Positions 48,873 to 62,085 of a stretch of DNA of 64,000 nucleotides are shown in pieces (the stretch's first letter is position 1; every line of letters starts with the position of its first letter). Source of the stretch: Aselliscus stoliczkanus (taxonomy: Eukaryota > Chordata > Mammalia > Chiroptera > Hipposideridae). The stretch is taken from positions 51,870,771 to 51,934,770 of the forward strand of contig CM066737.1 of NCBI GenBank assembly GCA_033961575.1. Direction: 5' to 3'. The position numbers were made by a program, and so were the translations under genes. The notes beneath the pieces are model-generated. The model made no database searches. It was not told the DNA's origin and worked only from the letters and a program-made list of their open reading frames with translations.

Positions 48873-51800
48873 AAAAGATAAGGGAATAGAGCAACTGTTG
48901 TGGAACACAATTTGGCATCTTAAAAAGTTAAAACATTGACTTCCCTGAAATCTAGCCATTCTATATCTAGGTATAAATCTCACATTGTTTTGTAATTTAA
49001 AAAATCCCAAAACAACTCAAATATTCAACAACCAGAGATTAGAGAAACAAGTTGTAGTGTGTTCACATAATGTAATGTTATATGGAAGTGAAACTGAATG
49101 AACTACAGCCAAATACAATAATATGTATGAATCTTAATACATTAACTAGAAAAATTTACAGAAAACCATATACAAATATTATTTTAAAAGCAAAACTAAG
49201 TATTCTATTGTTTAAAGATATATGCATATGTAATAAAACCATTTTTAGGAAACAATGCCAAGATTACCTGTTGAGATGGCGGAGTAGGAAAATGTTGTGC
49301 TGACCTCTTCCCAGGAACACCTCAAAATTACAGCTAAACTACAGAAGTACCATCATTGAGAATCACCTGATTCTAGCTGAACAGAAGTCCTATAACTGAG
49401 GATGAAGTCACGTTGAGGCTGGTAGAAGGGGTGGACCAGCAGAGCAGGCTGGTCCCACACTCACTTCTTTTGGCTGAAAATCTGGAGGAATATCTTGGCT
49501 ACAGAGGTCCCACCTGAGGAATGAGGGGGCCCCAGCCCCACACCAGACTCCCAAGCCCAAAGTTCCAGAGCCGGGGAGAAAAGTGATAACTTCTGGCTGT
49601 GAAAACCAGCAGAGATTGTGGCTGAGTGAGACAAAGGGTTTCTGGAGTCCCAGGAGTTCCTCTTAAAGGGCCCACACACAGACTTACTCACTTACGAACT
49701 CACTTGCACTGAGCTACAGCACTGGGGCAGCAGCTTGAAAGGCACTAGGGACACAGGGGAGGAACTGAATTCTCTGGCCTCAGGGTGAGGGCTGAAGGGG
49801 CAGCTGTCTTCCAAAGAGAAGTGCTTGCAGAAGCCATTCTTCCTTTGTTGAGTCCTCCCGCTACCCGGCATGCACATGCAGGCAAGCACCATATCTGAGT
49901 CTCCATCACTCCAGCTAACATCATTCTCCCTGCCATGGTGATTCCCTGAGACCTCACTACACCCAACCTCTGATCCCACCCAAACCACTTCCAGTAGCTT
50001 TTCCATACAAACAGCCTGTCTTACCTCATGCTGCAGACATTCCTAAAAAACCTTGAAAGGTTCACGAATCCCAAACAAGCAGTACCTAGCCTCAGTGTGC
50101 CCCATGCCTCTTGCTAAGTTGCCCCAAGCATGGCAGTAGCTTCAGCCAACCTCAGTTCACAGCTTAGCCTCTCCCAGGCATCTCAAAGCAGAGCACAAGT
50201 TGCAAAGATCTGCAGATCACTTTGTAGCTCATTCTAAGTGGCTCTGGGCGGAACATAGGCAGCGGCTGATCTAGGCCTACAACAGAGCCTGTCCAAAGAG
50301 GCTCCAGAAACAACATACCTGCCTGAAAGCTTCAGACCACAGCAGAGTATCATCCAACCACCTCCACAAATAACACACCCAAAGGGCAGACCAAAGCCCC
50401 GCTAAAGTGAATCCTGCTCCATAGGGTCAGCTCCTGCACAATAGCTCCTCCATTGTAGTCATGGCCAGTCCTCACGACTAATGAGCCCGAGGAGTCAATC
50501 CCTCCCACTGGCATGCCACACCAATCAAGACTCAACTACAACCAGAGAGCACACACAACCAACACAAGGGACATACCTGCAGCACCCGGCTCAGGTGACC
50601 AGGGAGACTGCACCACTGGGACCCACAGGACACCTATCACATAAGGCCACTCTACCAAGACTGGGAGACATAGCAGCTCCACCTAATATGTAGAAATAAA
50701 CACAGGGAGGCAGCCAAAATGAGAAGACAAAAAAAATGTACCAAATAAAAGAACAAAACAAAGCTCCAGAAAAGAGCTACACAAAGTGGAGACCAGCAAG
50801 CTAGCAGACACAGAATTCAAAAATCTGGTTATAAGGACGCTCAACGATCTCAGTGAGAACTTCAACAAAGAGACAGGAAACATAAAAATAGAGATAGAAA
50901 ACATAAAGAACTAGTTAGAAATGAAGAATATAATAACTAAAATAAAATATACATTAGAGGAAATCAACAGTAGAGTAGATGAAGCAGAGGATTGAATAGG
51001 CGATTTGGAAGACAATGTAGCAGAAAACGCCCAATCAGAACAGCAAAAAGAAAAAAGAATTAAAAAAAAATGAGGATAGTTTAAGGGCCTCTGGGACAAG
51101 TATAACAACAGTCACATTGCAGGGGTACCAGAAAGATAAGAGAAAAAGCAAGGAATCAAAAACCTATTTGAAGGAATAATGACAGAAGACTACCCTAACC
51201 TGGCAAAGGAAATAGAAATACAAGCACAGAGAATCCCCAGAAAGATGAACCCAAAGAGGCACACACGAAGACACATAATCATGGAAATGCCAAAGGTTAA
51301 AACAATGAGAGAATCTGAGAAGCAGCAAGAGAAAAGCAGTTAGTTACCTACAAGGAAGCTCCCATAAGACTGTAAACTGATTTCTCAACAGAAACTTTGC
51401 AGAATAGAAGGAATAAGCAGGAAATAAGCAAAGTGATGAAAAACAAGGTCCTACAACCAAGATTACCCAGAAAAACTATCATTTAGAATCGAAGGGCAGA
51501 TAATGAGCTTCTCAGACAAGAAAACGTTAAAGGAATCCATCACCATCAAACCAGTATTACAAGAAATGTTAAAGGGACTTCTTTAAGAAGAAGAAGACAA
51601 AAGATTAAAAAATATGAATAATAAAATGGCAATAACTACATATCTATCAATAATTACTTTAAATACAAATAAAATTAAATACTTCAAGCAAAAGACAGGG
51701 TGGCTGAGTGGATAAGAAAACAAGATCCTTACATATGTTGCCTATAAGAGAATCACTTCAGATCAAAAGATACACAGAGACCGAAAGTAACGGGATGGAA

Positions 51801-52220
51801 AAAGACATTTCATGCAAATGGAAATGGCAAAAAAAACAACAACTGAGAAAGCAATATTTATACTTAGACTTTAAAACAAAGATTATAACAAGAGAAAGGA
51901 AGACCCAGTAATTCCACTTTGGGGAATTTATCTGAAGAAATCCAAAACAGAAATTCTAAAAGACATATGCCCATTGCAGCATTATTTACAATAGCCAAAA
52001 TATGGAAGCACTGTGTTCATCAATACATGAGTAGATAAAGAAGTGATACATATATACAATGGAATATTACTCAGCCATAAAAGAGACTGAAATCTTGCCA
52101 TCTGCAACAACATGGATGGAACTAGAGGCTACTGTGCTGAGTGGAGAAAGCCAGACAGAGAAAGACAAATGCCATATGATCTCATTTATATGTGGGATAT
52201 AAAGAAGAAAACACAATACT

Positions 52221-52671
52221 TTTTTTTTTTTTTTTTTAATTTTTTTTATTGGGGAATTGGCAGAGGGGAACAGCGTTGGGGAATCGGGGAAGGGGAACAG
52301 ACAAGTTGCTGTCTTTTTGTTCTTCAGTTTAGTTGCGGAGGATGTTGCTTCACTGTTGGTATCGTCATTGCGCTTTTCCCAGATGAGGCAGATCGGTCGC
52401 TGGCCTCTGGATGTCGCTCATCGCAGCTATTGGCAGCTCACGCTTGGCTGCCAGCCGCTCACGCTGGCTGCGGGCCACTCACTGTAGCCTATGGCAGCCC
52501 ACTGCAGCAGGGGCTGCAGCCCATACCGTCGCCAGGGCTCGCACAGCCCAGCTCCAGGTGGAGCTGTTGTTAGCTGTAGAGGGCAGTGTCACTGGCCCTC
52601 ATGTGGGATCCGAACCGGGGCTGCTGGCATCCCAAAACCAGCGCTTAACCAATGCGCCACTCGGCCGGCCC
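52221..52671 (-). mobile_element. Long SINE (tRNA head, GC-rich body, Rhin-like tail)
   Basis: Reverse of the architecture at 29000-29442 and very similar throughout; duplication acaatactttt at both ends. Confidence 0.9.
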
Positions 52672-52688
52672 ACAATACTTTTTTTTTT

Positions 52689-52821
52689 AACTGAGCCATG
52701 CTGCCACCTGTTGGCAGCTTAGTGGCAGCTCAGCTCGGGCTGGACATCAAATTGCTGTTGCTCAGAGCTCAGCTCACACTCTTGAGCGAGCTCTTAACCA
52801 ACTGAGCCACTTGGAAGGCCC
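52689..52821 (-). mobile_element. SINE, second tRNA-type subfamily
   Basis: Reverse copy directly after the long SINE, with head gggccttccaagtggctcag on the minus strand. Confidence 0.82.
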
Positions 52822-53464
52822 AAGGAACAAAACAAACAAAACAGAAACAAACTCATTGATATAAAGAACATTATGATGGTTGCCAGCTGGGAAGGGTGTT
52901 GAGGGGATGGGTGAAAAAGAGGAAGGGATTGAGAAGTACAAACTGGTAGTTACAAAATAGTCATAGGGATGGAAAGTATAGCATAAGGAATATAGTTGAT
53001 AATATTGTAATAACTATTCATGGTGTCAGATGGGTACTAGATTTATTGGGGTGATCACTTCATAGGTTATATAAACGTATAATCACTATGTTGTACACCT
53101 GAAACTAATATAATATTGTACATCAACTGAAATTGAAAAAGACAACATTATTAAGAAAAAGAAGCAATAGAAAACTCAGGATGATAGTTATAACTATCTT
53201 GGGGGAAGGCAGAAACCACAGGTTGATTCAAAACTATCTGTAATGTTCTACAGCCTACATGCTGTATTGGGTTCACAGGTTTTCATTTAGTAGTTATGCT
53301 TCACAAAATACATATATTTTGCATGTATTCTGCCGTATTTTCAAATATTACAAAATAAAAATTTATAAAAGATAAAGGGCACAACTGAGAGTACTTAAAG
53401 AACATATGGGTGGGTGATGTCAAGTATGAAATGAGAAGGTGGTTATAAAAAGTCCTTGATGTTG

Positions 53465-54028
53465 CATGAGGTCTGACAATTAAGTTCGCAAACTCATTCT
53501 AGAAAATGTGCTACATATCTCATTGCTGAATATCACTATGGTCACCTTCAAAGTATTCCCCTTGGGAAGCTATGCACCGATACCAGTGCCTAGTCCATCC
53601 CTCAAAGCAATTTTGGAACTCTTTTTCTGGAATTGCTATCAGAGCTGTCATCGTATTATCCTTAATGTCCTGGATGTCATCAAAATGTCTTCCTTTCAAT
53701 ATTTCATTTATCTTCAGGTAAAGAAAGAAGTCCTTGGGGCCAGATCAGGTGAGTAGGGAGGGTGTCCAACACAGTTATTTGTTTCCTGGCTAAAAACTCC
53801 TTCACAGATAGTGCAGTGTGAGCTGGTGCATTGTTGTGATGCAAGAGCCATGAATTGTTGGCGAAAAGTTCAGGTCATCTAACTTTTTCATGCAGCCTTT
53901 TCAGCACTTCCAAATAGTAAACTTGGTTAACTGTTTGTCCAGTTGGTACAAATTCATAATGAATAACCCCTCAAAAAATGTTAGCAACATCGTTACAACA
54001 AGTTCCCAAACTTAATTGTCAGACCTTG
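53465..54028 (-). mobile_element. Internally deleted mariner transposon, second family
   Basis: Inverted ends aggtctgacaattaagttcg / aggtctgacaattaagtttg. The minus strand has transposase C-terminal text (GPKDFFLYLKINEILKGRHF, FQNCFEGWTRHWYRCI) with the third catalytic Asp (KDFF) kept, but no frame through the N-terminal half. Distinct from the 15458 mariner by both ends and protein. Confidence 0.85.
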
Positions 54029-54650
54029 TATCTTAGTGCTCAGATTTAGAAAGTACTAATTTTATTTTTGGCAAAAGGATCTATCTTCACAAAATGTAAA
54101 CCTCAAGAAAGTGACTTCCTAATCTATAAATACTTGATAGTTATTGCTGTTTCTATGCATGCATGTTATCGTAGGCTAACATAACTTTTTAAAAAAATTA
54201 TAGTTGATGTTCACCATGCAGAAATTTGATTCCTTCAGCCTTCAAAACATGTTCATATATCAGGCATAATTGATAGTGTTACAAATGACATCTTCTAATA
54301 TCTGAAATGGGAGACCTATAATTTTTATTTTTAATCAGACCATTTACAATAATCAGGACTACTCCTACTATCCAACTGATGCACACAGCACAAGAATGTA
54401 GAAGCCTATTTCTACTTTCAAACCCCCAAATTAATATTTCCATGGAAACTGGATAAAACAGATAAAGAACACAGCAGTGTTTCTTAAAATTCTCCCTGGT
54501 CCAGATTGCTTTAATCTTCATGTACAAGGTATATGCGATGTCTATCAAACTTCAGTTAATTTCTATACCTAAAATAATGGGTACTAAAGGCTGAGGAGAA
54601 AAAAGTGATGCTGCAATGTTATTAAATCAATATAGCAAAGAGGAAAATCA

Positions 54651-54779
<129 letters not shown>

Positions 54780-54998
54780 TTATGACACAATAAGACTGGC
54801 AAGAACAAAAAATATTACCTGAAAATTTTGTCAGATAAACGTCCTGGAAGATGAGGAGAACTCAATAATTAACATGAATATTAAAGTAAAATGAGGAAGT
54901 GGCCAGAGTACACTGAAGTATAGTTGATTTACTAAGAACCTGTGGTACTTTCAGTTATTCATTAAGAAAACATTTATTATATATTGATAATTACCAAG

Positions 54999-55418
54999 TG
55001 TTGAGGGTCATGGTCCCCAACATTGAAGGGCTTGCAAGCTGGCTTTAGTGGGCTTGGTGAAGCATAAACTTGTTTATCTGCTCCTATTGTTTCCTTGCTG
55101 CACCTGGAGGGTGCTTACTATCTACTTATGGAGGTATGTGGTGAGGACGGTCAGTTCCTTGGGACACAAAACAAAGATGACTATCCGGATTAATGGAAAA
55201 GGAGCCTAAGGCACATACGTATACACGGTTAATGATTCACTGCAGTTTACTTCCTTAAAAATTTACAATAAAAGCTATGCGCAGATCCGATTCAGGGCTC
55301 AGTCTTCTTTGGATGAGACCCTTGGTCTCGCTCTTATCCTACTTCTGTCTCTTGTTCTTATTCAATCTGCGTCGCCCCTCTCGAGTCCCATTTGCTCTTG
55401 CCACGCAGGACGTGACAA
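54999..55418 (+). mobile_element. Solo LTR, second endogenous retrovirus family
   Basis: 420 bp from TGTTGAGGGTC to ..ACGTGACAA flanked by a 5-bp duplication CCAAG (54994-54998, 55419-55423). AATAAA at 55267-55272, then a GC-richer U5-like region. No internal retroviral sequence. Lies in intron 8. Confidence 0.8.
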
Positions 55419-55759
55419 CCAAGAATTGTGTTAGACTCTGGAAACTCAGAAGTGAAGAACATAAACAAGACCTTTGTTTTCATGACCCTAACAATATACT
55501 GGGGAAATGCAGACCATAACATGTAAACAAATAAGACGACAAAATGCTCTGTTAGGGCTGTAAAAAAAGCCAACATGATACATGATAAAGAAATAGTGGA
55601 GGACTAAAAAGAAATGATAATTATGTGACATGATAGAGGTGCTAATTATTGTTATAATGAGAATTATACTATAATGTATAAAAGTAACAAATTAACACGT
55701 TGCATATCTTAAGTTCACACAATGTTATATGTCAAATATATTTCAATTAAAAATAAATA

Positions 55760-56720
55760 GTGGAGGAAGTTAATATAGTGTGAGTAGTCACAGAAGGGCA
55801 ATCTGTGAAGGTAACATTCAGGCTGAGATCTAAAGGATAAAAAGGAGACAGCCAGGTGAAGATGGGGGAAGAGTGTTGAGTAATGTAAATAGCATGTACA
55901 AAGGACCCAAAAAGGGAAGTGTGTGGTATATTCAAACAACTTAATGCAGAGTGGTGTGATCAGTGAGCCAAGGGAAAAGCTAGAAATGTAGGCAGGGACC
56001 AGAACATGCAGCTCTTACAGGTCATGGAAAAGAATGTGGGCTCTACCTTAGATGCAGTGGGAAGCCTTTGAAGGTTTATACGAAGGAAGATAAAATTATT
56101 GATTCACATTTTTAAAAGATCATTCTTGGCTGTTTTGTAGAGAATCAATCAGGCCAGATGTCAGGAGGTGTAGAAAAAAAAAGCAGGGGACATTCATTAA
56201 GAGGCTATTGAAATAGTCCAGATGAGACATTATGGTTAGGGTGGTGGCAGTGGAGATGGAGATAGGTGGATGAATTTATTATAGGCAAAATTTACAGTAT
56301 TTAGTGATGGAATGAAATGAGGAGGTCTGTGAAGGTGTAGAAAATGTCAACACTAACTCTCAGGTTTTTGATTCATGTAATAGTGTACATAATATACGGT
56401 GATACAAATTTTGAGACAGGGATGCCCAAGGGAGGAACAGGTTTATTTTGGGGTCTGGGTTAACTTGGAACATTTTGATTGTCTGGGAGATATTTGAGTG
56501 GAGATGTTAGGGAGACATGTAGGTCAGAAGGAAAGTCTGTTTTAGATATATAAATGTAGGTATTTGGTAACTAAATAGTATTCAATACCATGCAAATAGT
56601 ATTGCTAGGCATAGGAGAGAAGAAAAAGTCAAGAGTGTGTCCTAATATCTGCTGGACAGAATAGAATGAACCTGCATAGAAGACAGCAGAATGACCAGAG
56701 ATGCAGAAGGAAAATCAAGG
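55760..56720 (+). repeat. Ancient dispersed repeat, copy 2
   Basis: Shares phrases with 22840-23890 (agatcattcttggctgtttt; gaggctattgaaatagtcca). Family not assigned. Confidence 0.5.
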
Positions 56721-57045
56721 AAGGGCAGTGTCACAGAATACAGAGAAGAAGTATTTCTAGAGTGAGCAGGTGGTCAACTGTATCAAAATGTAATGAGTAC
56801 TGAAAGTATCAGAAAATAAATTAAACTCTGATATACACATTTGCAAGCATATCAGCATGTAGGAGGTACTTAAAGCCACAGGAACAAAGGAAACTACTTA
56901 AAGAGAGCTTGTAAGTGGGCACCTGCACAACTTCTAGAAGCATCCATTTTAAGACAGAAGTCAGAGACATTATCTGATTGAAGTCGTAGGCTTTCCAAAT
57001 ATTTTATTCAAAATGTTGTTTACCTTCCGAGAATGAGATGCTTAC

Positions 57046-57072
57046 CTTCATACCTGGAATCCCAGGAGGTCC
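57046..57072 (-). CDS. COL4A5: COL4A5 exon 8 (27-nt microexon)
   Basis: Only 27 nt, phase 0 to 0, encoding GPPGIPGMK. It is the shortest exon in the window and too short for any ORF search; it is placed by the flanking AG acceptor (aatag), GTAAG donor, and by the reading frame joining exons 7 and 9. A short GATA repeat lies about 30 bp upstream in intron 7. Confidence 0.93.
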
Positions 57073-57099
57073 CTATTATTAAAAAAATAAAAAGATATT

Positions 57100-57121
57100 C
57101 AGATAGATAGATAGATAGATA
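57100..57121. repeat. Short (GATA)n
   Basis: Five units, 28 nt upstream of exon 8 on the gene strand. Confidence 0.9.
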
Positions 57122-57421
57122 ACAAGTAAAAGGATGCAATGCTTTCCAAATACAGTCCCAATTGAACAGTCTACTGTAGGGTCATTCTGAGTACAATGCA
57201 TCTTAGGATACTTAGAGATGATATTTATATTAAATAACATAGACTCCTTGCTTTTATCCAGCAGAGAACTATATTACCAACTTCTTTTTTAAAAAATCTC
57301 TTTCTAATTTACTTCTTTAAAGTGTACTACTTTGTTCCACATGAATGCATTAAGCTCACTTTCTACACTTCTTCTTCTGTCAATTCTTGTGTTCATAATA
57401 ATCCCAAATTGTATAACTTAC

Positions 57422-57475
57422 TGGAGGACCCTGTAAACCAGGAAAACCGGGACTGCCTGGAAATCCACGTTCTCC
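57422..57475 (-). CDS. COL4A5: COL4A5 exon 7
   Basis: 54 nt, phase 0 to 0, encoding [18 protein letters not shown], six uninterrupted triplets (human residues about 129-146). Donor GTAAG, acceptor tctag. 54 nt is the ancestral fibrillar-collagen exon size, here retained in a collagen IV gene. Confidence 0.95.
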
Positions 57476-58850
57476 CTAGAAGGAGTTAAAAATAAAGAGC
57501 ATGGAGGAACAAGAAACAAAGCATAATTATACCAACAATCAATGATTTATTAAAAAGATTTTTGTAAAAGCCATTTTAAAACATGCTAGATTGCCAAAAA
57601 TTCATTAGCGTTCACTTTCCAATTACTTCAATATCAACTATCCATATCAAGTCAACCTTTAAGTTACTTTTATCCCTACTCATCAATCCCAATCAGAAAT
57701 AAAGAAAAAAAAACCTTCCATAGTCATTTTCTTCTGACAAACCCATTTTGAGACAATCATACCACAGATTCCTGACTATAATCACATTTAATAGTTAATG
57801 ATTTGCCCCAATTTCCTGCCCATGTATTATATGGATTCTTATTTTAACTGCCCTATTGCATTTTTCTTTTACTGTAAACTATTTCAAATTATTTTTGTAA
57901 AGAGGAAAAGATGATAAGAAAGAATGGTATTAATATCCCCAAGAGGGCAATAATAGAAATAGTTCTAGCAATTGTAGGTCATTATGCTTTTGAGTCACCC
58001 AATTTTTCTCACTCACTATTGTAAAGTACTAATATGGACATTTGGTTTAGAAAAGAAAAGCTAAATTGCTGTAGAGTAACCCCAATGCAACCTCCTTTGA
58101 AATACCTATATGGCACAGTAATCTTAGAAACATCCTTGTCAGAAGCTTAAAAGAGTAAAATTATTACAGCTGTGTGCTTTTGAGTTATTGTCCTATACTC
58201 CTCTCTCCACCATTTTTTACACATGGAAAAGGTAGTCCCAGAGAGAAAGGAAGTAGACGTTACATCAAGCTTAGAAGAAAGAAAACCAAAGAATCCATAT
58301 ATTCTGGCTCTATCTCTGGGGTTCATTCTATTAGTTACATGTAAGAGATATACGAAACCATTTACTCTGAAAGTACACATACTAAATCTATTTTTACAAT
58401 TTTGTTGTTCACATAGTTGGAGGTCTCAATCACAAACTAATTATGAAATCTACTAAAGGGCTGCTCTACAAAAAGAAAAAAATTTCCCTTTAATCATATA
58501 GCATAGTGTACTCATGGTAGCTACATTTGGTCTTCAAATTTAAAACTTCAGCTGTTAGTCTGTTTGTTGCTCAAGGTGTGCTGGCAAAAAACAAATAACC
58601 AGAATAGGTACAAGAATGTAGTCCACTTTAACATGGAATTTGCCATGCAAATGAACTCCACATTGGTCCTATCCCTGTAAGGTTGCTCCAGCTGAAATGA
58701 AGAATACAAGTAAGCATCACAAATCCAAATAAAAAGATGATGATGATGATGATTGACAAGAGTCACAATAAACTGGAGAAATACTGGAGGTAAATACAAT
58801 TTATTGCCTTCAAGTATGTACTACAATAATTGTCCTAAAATATAGCCTTC
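57476..58850. other. Intron 6, unassigned part
   Basis: No named repeat except a short (GAT)n near 58735. No exon-like segment. Confidence 0.45.
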
Positions 58851-58861
58851 AAAATATAGCC

Positions 58862-58968
58862 ACTCCGGCAGAGTGGCGCGGAGGTTAAGAGCTGGCTTTG
58901 GAAGCCAGCGCGGCCCCGGTTTGGTCCCACATATGAGGGCCAGTAACACTGCCCTCAAAAAAAAAAAA
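58862..58968 (+). mobile_element. tRNA-derived SINE
   Basis: Sense copy lacking the first bases (begins ctccggcagagtggcgcgg); A12 tail. Confidence 0.9.
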
Positions 58969-59377
58969 GCAAAATACTTTATTCAAGTTATTTTAAACAT
59001 ATGCCCTAATATAAAATCTGATACATGCCATTAGTTGGAAATATCTACGGTATTTTGTGAATAGTATCACAGAACATTATGTGCAACATGAAAAATACCA
59101 AATCATATACAGGAAATGGGAACATATTGCATTAACCTATAGGAAAATGAGAAAAGTGAGGGAATAAGAACAGAGGCTATAATATATTAGCTTTCAAAAG
59201 AGCAAACATTCCTCATTTTTTTGTTATTACTTTATATTAAATGCAAACAGTTGACTAAAAACAAGAAAAGTGGGTCAGGAAAAAGTTTTTCATATGTAAT
59301 GTTTTATCTTTCTTTTCAAATTGTTAAATTCATAATTTGCATGGATGGAGAATAGTTTCATGTTTCATACTAACAGG

Positions 59378-59822
59378 TTTTTTTTAAGATTTTATTGGGG
59401 AATTTTGGGACAAGAACAGCATTGGGGAATCAGGGAATTTGCTGTCCTTTTGTTCTTCAGTCTAGTTTGCGGAAGATGTCACTTCACTGGCCCATGTTGG
59501 TATTATGATTGTGCTCTTCCCGGGTGAGACAGATCAGTCACCTGCCTCTGGATGGTCGCTCATCGCGGCTATTGGCAGCTCACGCTGGCTGTCGGCCACT
59601 CACTGTAGCCTATGGCAGCCCAGTGCAGCAGGAGCTGCAGCCTACACTGTCGCCAGCGACTCACAGCAGCCCAACTCCAAGTGGAGCTGTTGTTCACCAT
59701 CTTAGCTGTAGTTCACCACCTTAGCTTAGAGGGCAGTGTCACTGGCCCTCAAATGTGGGATCCGAACTGGGGCTGCTGGCATCCCAAGTCAGCTCTTCAC
59801 CAACATGCCACTTGGCCGGCAC
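59378..59822 (-). mobile_element. Long SINE (tRNA head, GC-rich body, Rhin-like tail)
   Basis: Reverse copy; duplication catactaacag / catactaatag. More diverged than the other two long copies. Confidence 0.88.
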
Positions 59823-60009
59823 CATACTAATAGTTTATAGTAAAACTTGATGTGTTGTAACACATATAGATTTTTACAATTTTTCTTAATGAAGTTATTA
59901 AACATGGAAAAAAAATTAAAAATATTAAATATTTGAAAACTTAAATCATACCTAGTTTTAAAAAAGTAAAGCTAATGAATGACATTCACATTATGACATT
60001 ATTGACATT

Positions 60010-60516
60010 ATTTTTTTAAGATTTTATTGGGGAATTGGGGTGGTGGGGGAACAGTGTTGCAGAATTGGGGATGGGGACCAGCCAAGTTGTTGTTCTTCAG
60101 TCTTCATTGTGGAGGGCACCAGTCGCCATCTGACTTCCCGTCAGAAGCTTGTGCCTCTAAGCACAAGGTGCTGTGTTTAATTTTAGTTGCGGGTGGGCGT
60201 ATCCACCTTCCCATGTGGGAATCGAACCCGGCAGCCTTATTGTTAAGAGTGCACGTTCTATTCCCTGAGCCATCCGGGTGGCAGCTCAGCTCAAGATGCC
60301 GAGTTCAGTCTTAGTTGTGGGTGGGCTAGCCCACCGTCAAACAAGCAATCTTGTTGTTACATCATCTGAGCCATCTTGCCACCTGTTGGCAGCTCAGTGA
60401 CAGCTCAGCTCGGGTGCAGTGTTCACCGGCCCATGTGGGAATCGAACTGTTGGCCCTGTTGCTCAGAGCTCGTGCTCTAAGCCAACTCTTAACCAGCTGA
60501 GCAACTCGGCCGGCCC
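60010..60516 (-). mobile_element. Composite SINE
   Basis: Reverse orientation, about 500 bp, several tRNA-like units as at 5159-5847, ending 326 bp from exon 6. Target duplication not clear. Confidence 0.82.
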
Positions 60517-60806
60517 ACAAGTATTACTTTTAACAACTGGTAAGATATTTGGAACATATCTATCCTAATTCCTTTTTAACTGAAATCCTACTTTCTACTA
60601 AAGTCAGAAAAAAAATTGGTAAGTAATCTTCAACCCAGTGCAATATTCCAGCTAATACACATACTTAAAGCACTACTGATGTTTCAATACATTGAAAATG
60701 TTATCTCAGAACACACCCTATGTATGTCCTAGACATGAAGCTACTGTATCTCTTCTTCAACATTCTTCATATTGATTTATTTAGATTTTTAAATCTATTA
60801 TTATCA

Positions 60807-60962
<156 letters not shown>

Positions 60963-60990
60963 TCAAAATAAGAAGTCAAATCCTACTTAC

Positions 60991-61035
60991 AGGAAGTCCT
61001 GGTGTCCCTGGAAATCCAGGAAGTCCAGGAGGACC
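60991..61035 (-). CDS. COL4A5: COL4A5 exon 5
   Basis: 45 nt, phase 0 to 0, encoding [15 protein letters not shown], five perfect Gly-X-Y triplets (human residues about 93-107). Acceptor ctttttatag and donor GTAAG flank it on the minus strand. It is the most 5' exon of the gene in this window; the preceding intron 4 runs off the right edge. Only 85 bp separate it from exon 6. Confidence 0.95.
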
Positions 61036-61540
61036 CTATAAAAAGAAAAAAAAATTCCTTGAACCAAATAACAATTAGTTACAATAAAATAATATCTTAC
61101 CTAAGGGAACTATGAAAATTACATTTAGAATAGCAATGGACAAAATGCATCTCATTGATTATTACCACCTGCTGTTCTTTTAAATACTATAGAAAAAACT
61201 CCTATACATGTTTAAGTCTTTATAGAAGAAACTTCTATTTAAGGATGCATTTTCTTTATCGTACTTACTAAGAGCAGGCAAATTAGTGGATGAAATGTTT
61301 TTCCTAAAAGATAAAATAGACCTCCCAGGATTGTGATGAATATTAAATTCATCAGGGGATGGGTAAGTGGCAAATATATCTGCACCTGAGAACATCAATG
61401 TGATTACCCCCAAAATTCTTCAATCAGATTTCTTTCTCAGGATCAGCAAAAATACAAATTTGATAATATTTTCTGTAGGAGAGGCTATGGGAAAATGTAT
61501 TCTCATGGGCTGACTGCTACTGAGATTCAAACATCATGGA
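61036..61540. other. Intron 4, unassigned part
   Basis: No repeat or exon recognised. Confidence 0.45.
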
Positions 61541-62085
61541 GAGAAATTTGGAAGTATTTAGCAAAATTACGTATGTATTTACCCTTTGAAGTAACTCATT
61601 TCTAAGAATCTATCCTAAAAGTACACTAGAAATTATGAAACAAAGTATGAAATTCAAGGTTATTGATTGCAACATTTTTTTTAGCAAAAGTTTAGAAATG
61701 AACATATAATAATAGTTATAGCTAAAGATTAGAAAAAATAGGGACATGCCTAAATAAATTATGGTACATCTACATAATGTAAAACCATACAGCTGTTAAA
61801 AACAATGAGGAAGATCTCTGTACTTTGAAATATGTAGTGGTCTCCAGGATATAATGTTAAGTAAAAGAAACAAAGTGCAAGTAGTGTATATAATATGTTA
61901 CCATTTCATAAGAAGAGTAGTCACACTAAACAATGAAACGATAAACAAAAAAAATTAAAAAGGACTACCCTCTATGGGCAAGGAGGAATCAGAATGGGGA
62001 GATGGCAAGGATGGATGGGAAACATCTCTGACTATACCTTATTTTACAGAACAATATAAATGTTTTCAATAATTAAAAAATTAAA
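61541..62085 (+). mobile_element. Old L1 3' fragment in intron 4
   Basis: Diverged sense ORF2 end (atttctaagaatctatccta) and 3' UTR (ttttcaataattaaaaaatt). Confidence 0.6.

Larger units (their letters stand above)
49262..53150 (+). mobile_element. HAL1-like element (L1 with ORF2 mostly deleted), copy A
   Basis: 5' end gttgagatggcggagtagga, a 1.4-kb 5' region, ORF1-derived sequence at about 50700-51595 with several stops, the first ~270 nt of ORF2 (51626-51900), then a jump at about 51904 to the ORF2 C-terminus and 3' UTR (to 53150). Two SINEs (52221, 52689) split the 3' part. ORF1 with deleted ORF2 is the definition of half-L1 elements, which depend on L1 proteins for mobility. Lies in intron 9. 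Confidence 0.8.

Noticed and set aside
49692..50006. 104-codon minus-strand frame
   Set aside because: Antisense to the 5' region of the HAL1-like element.
52112..52573. 153-codon plus-strand frame
   Set aside because: Runs from L1 ORF2 remnant into a reversed long SINE.
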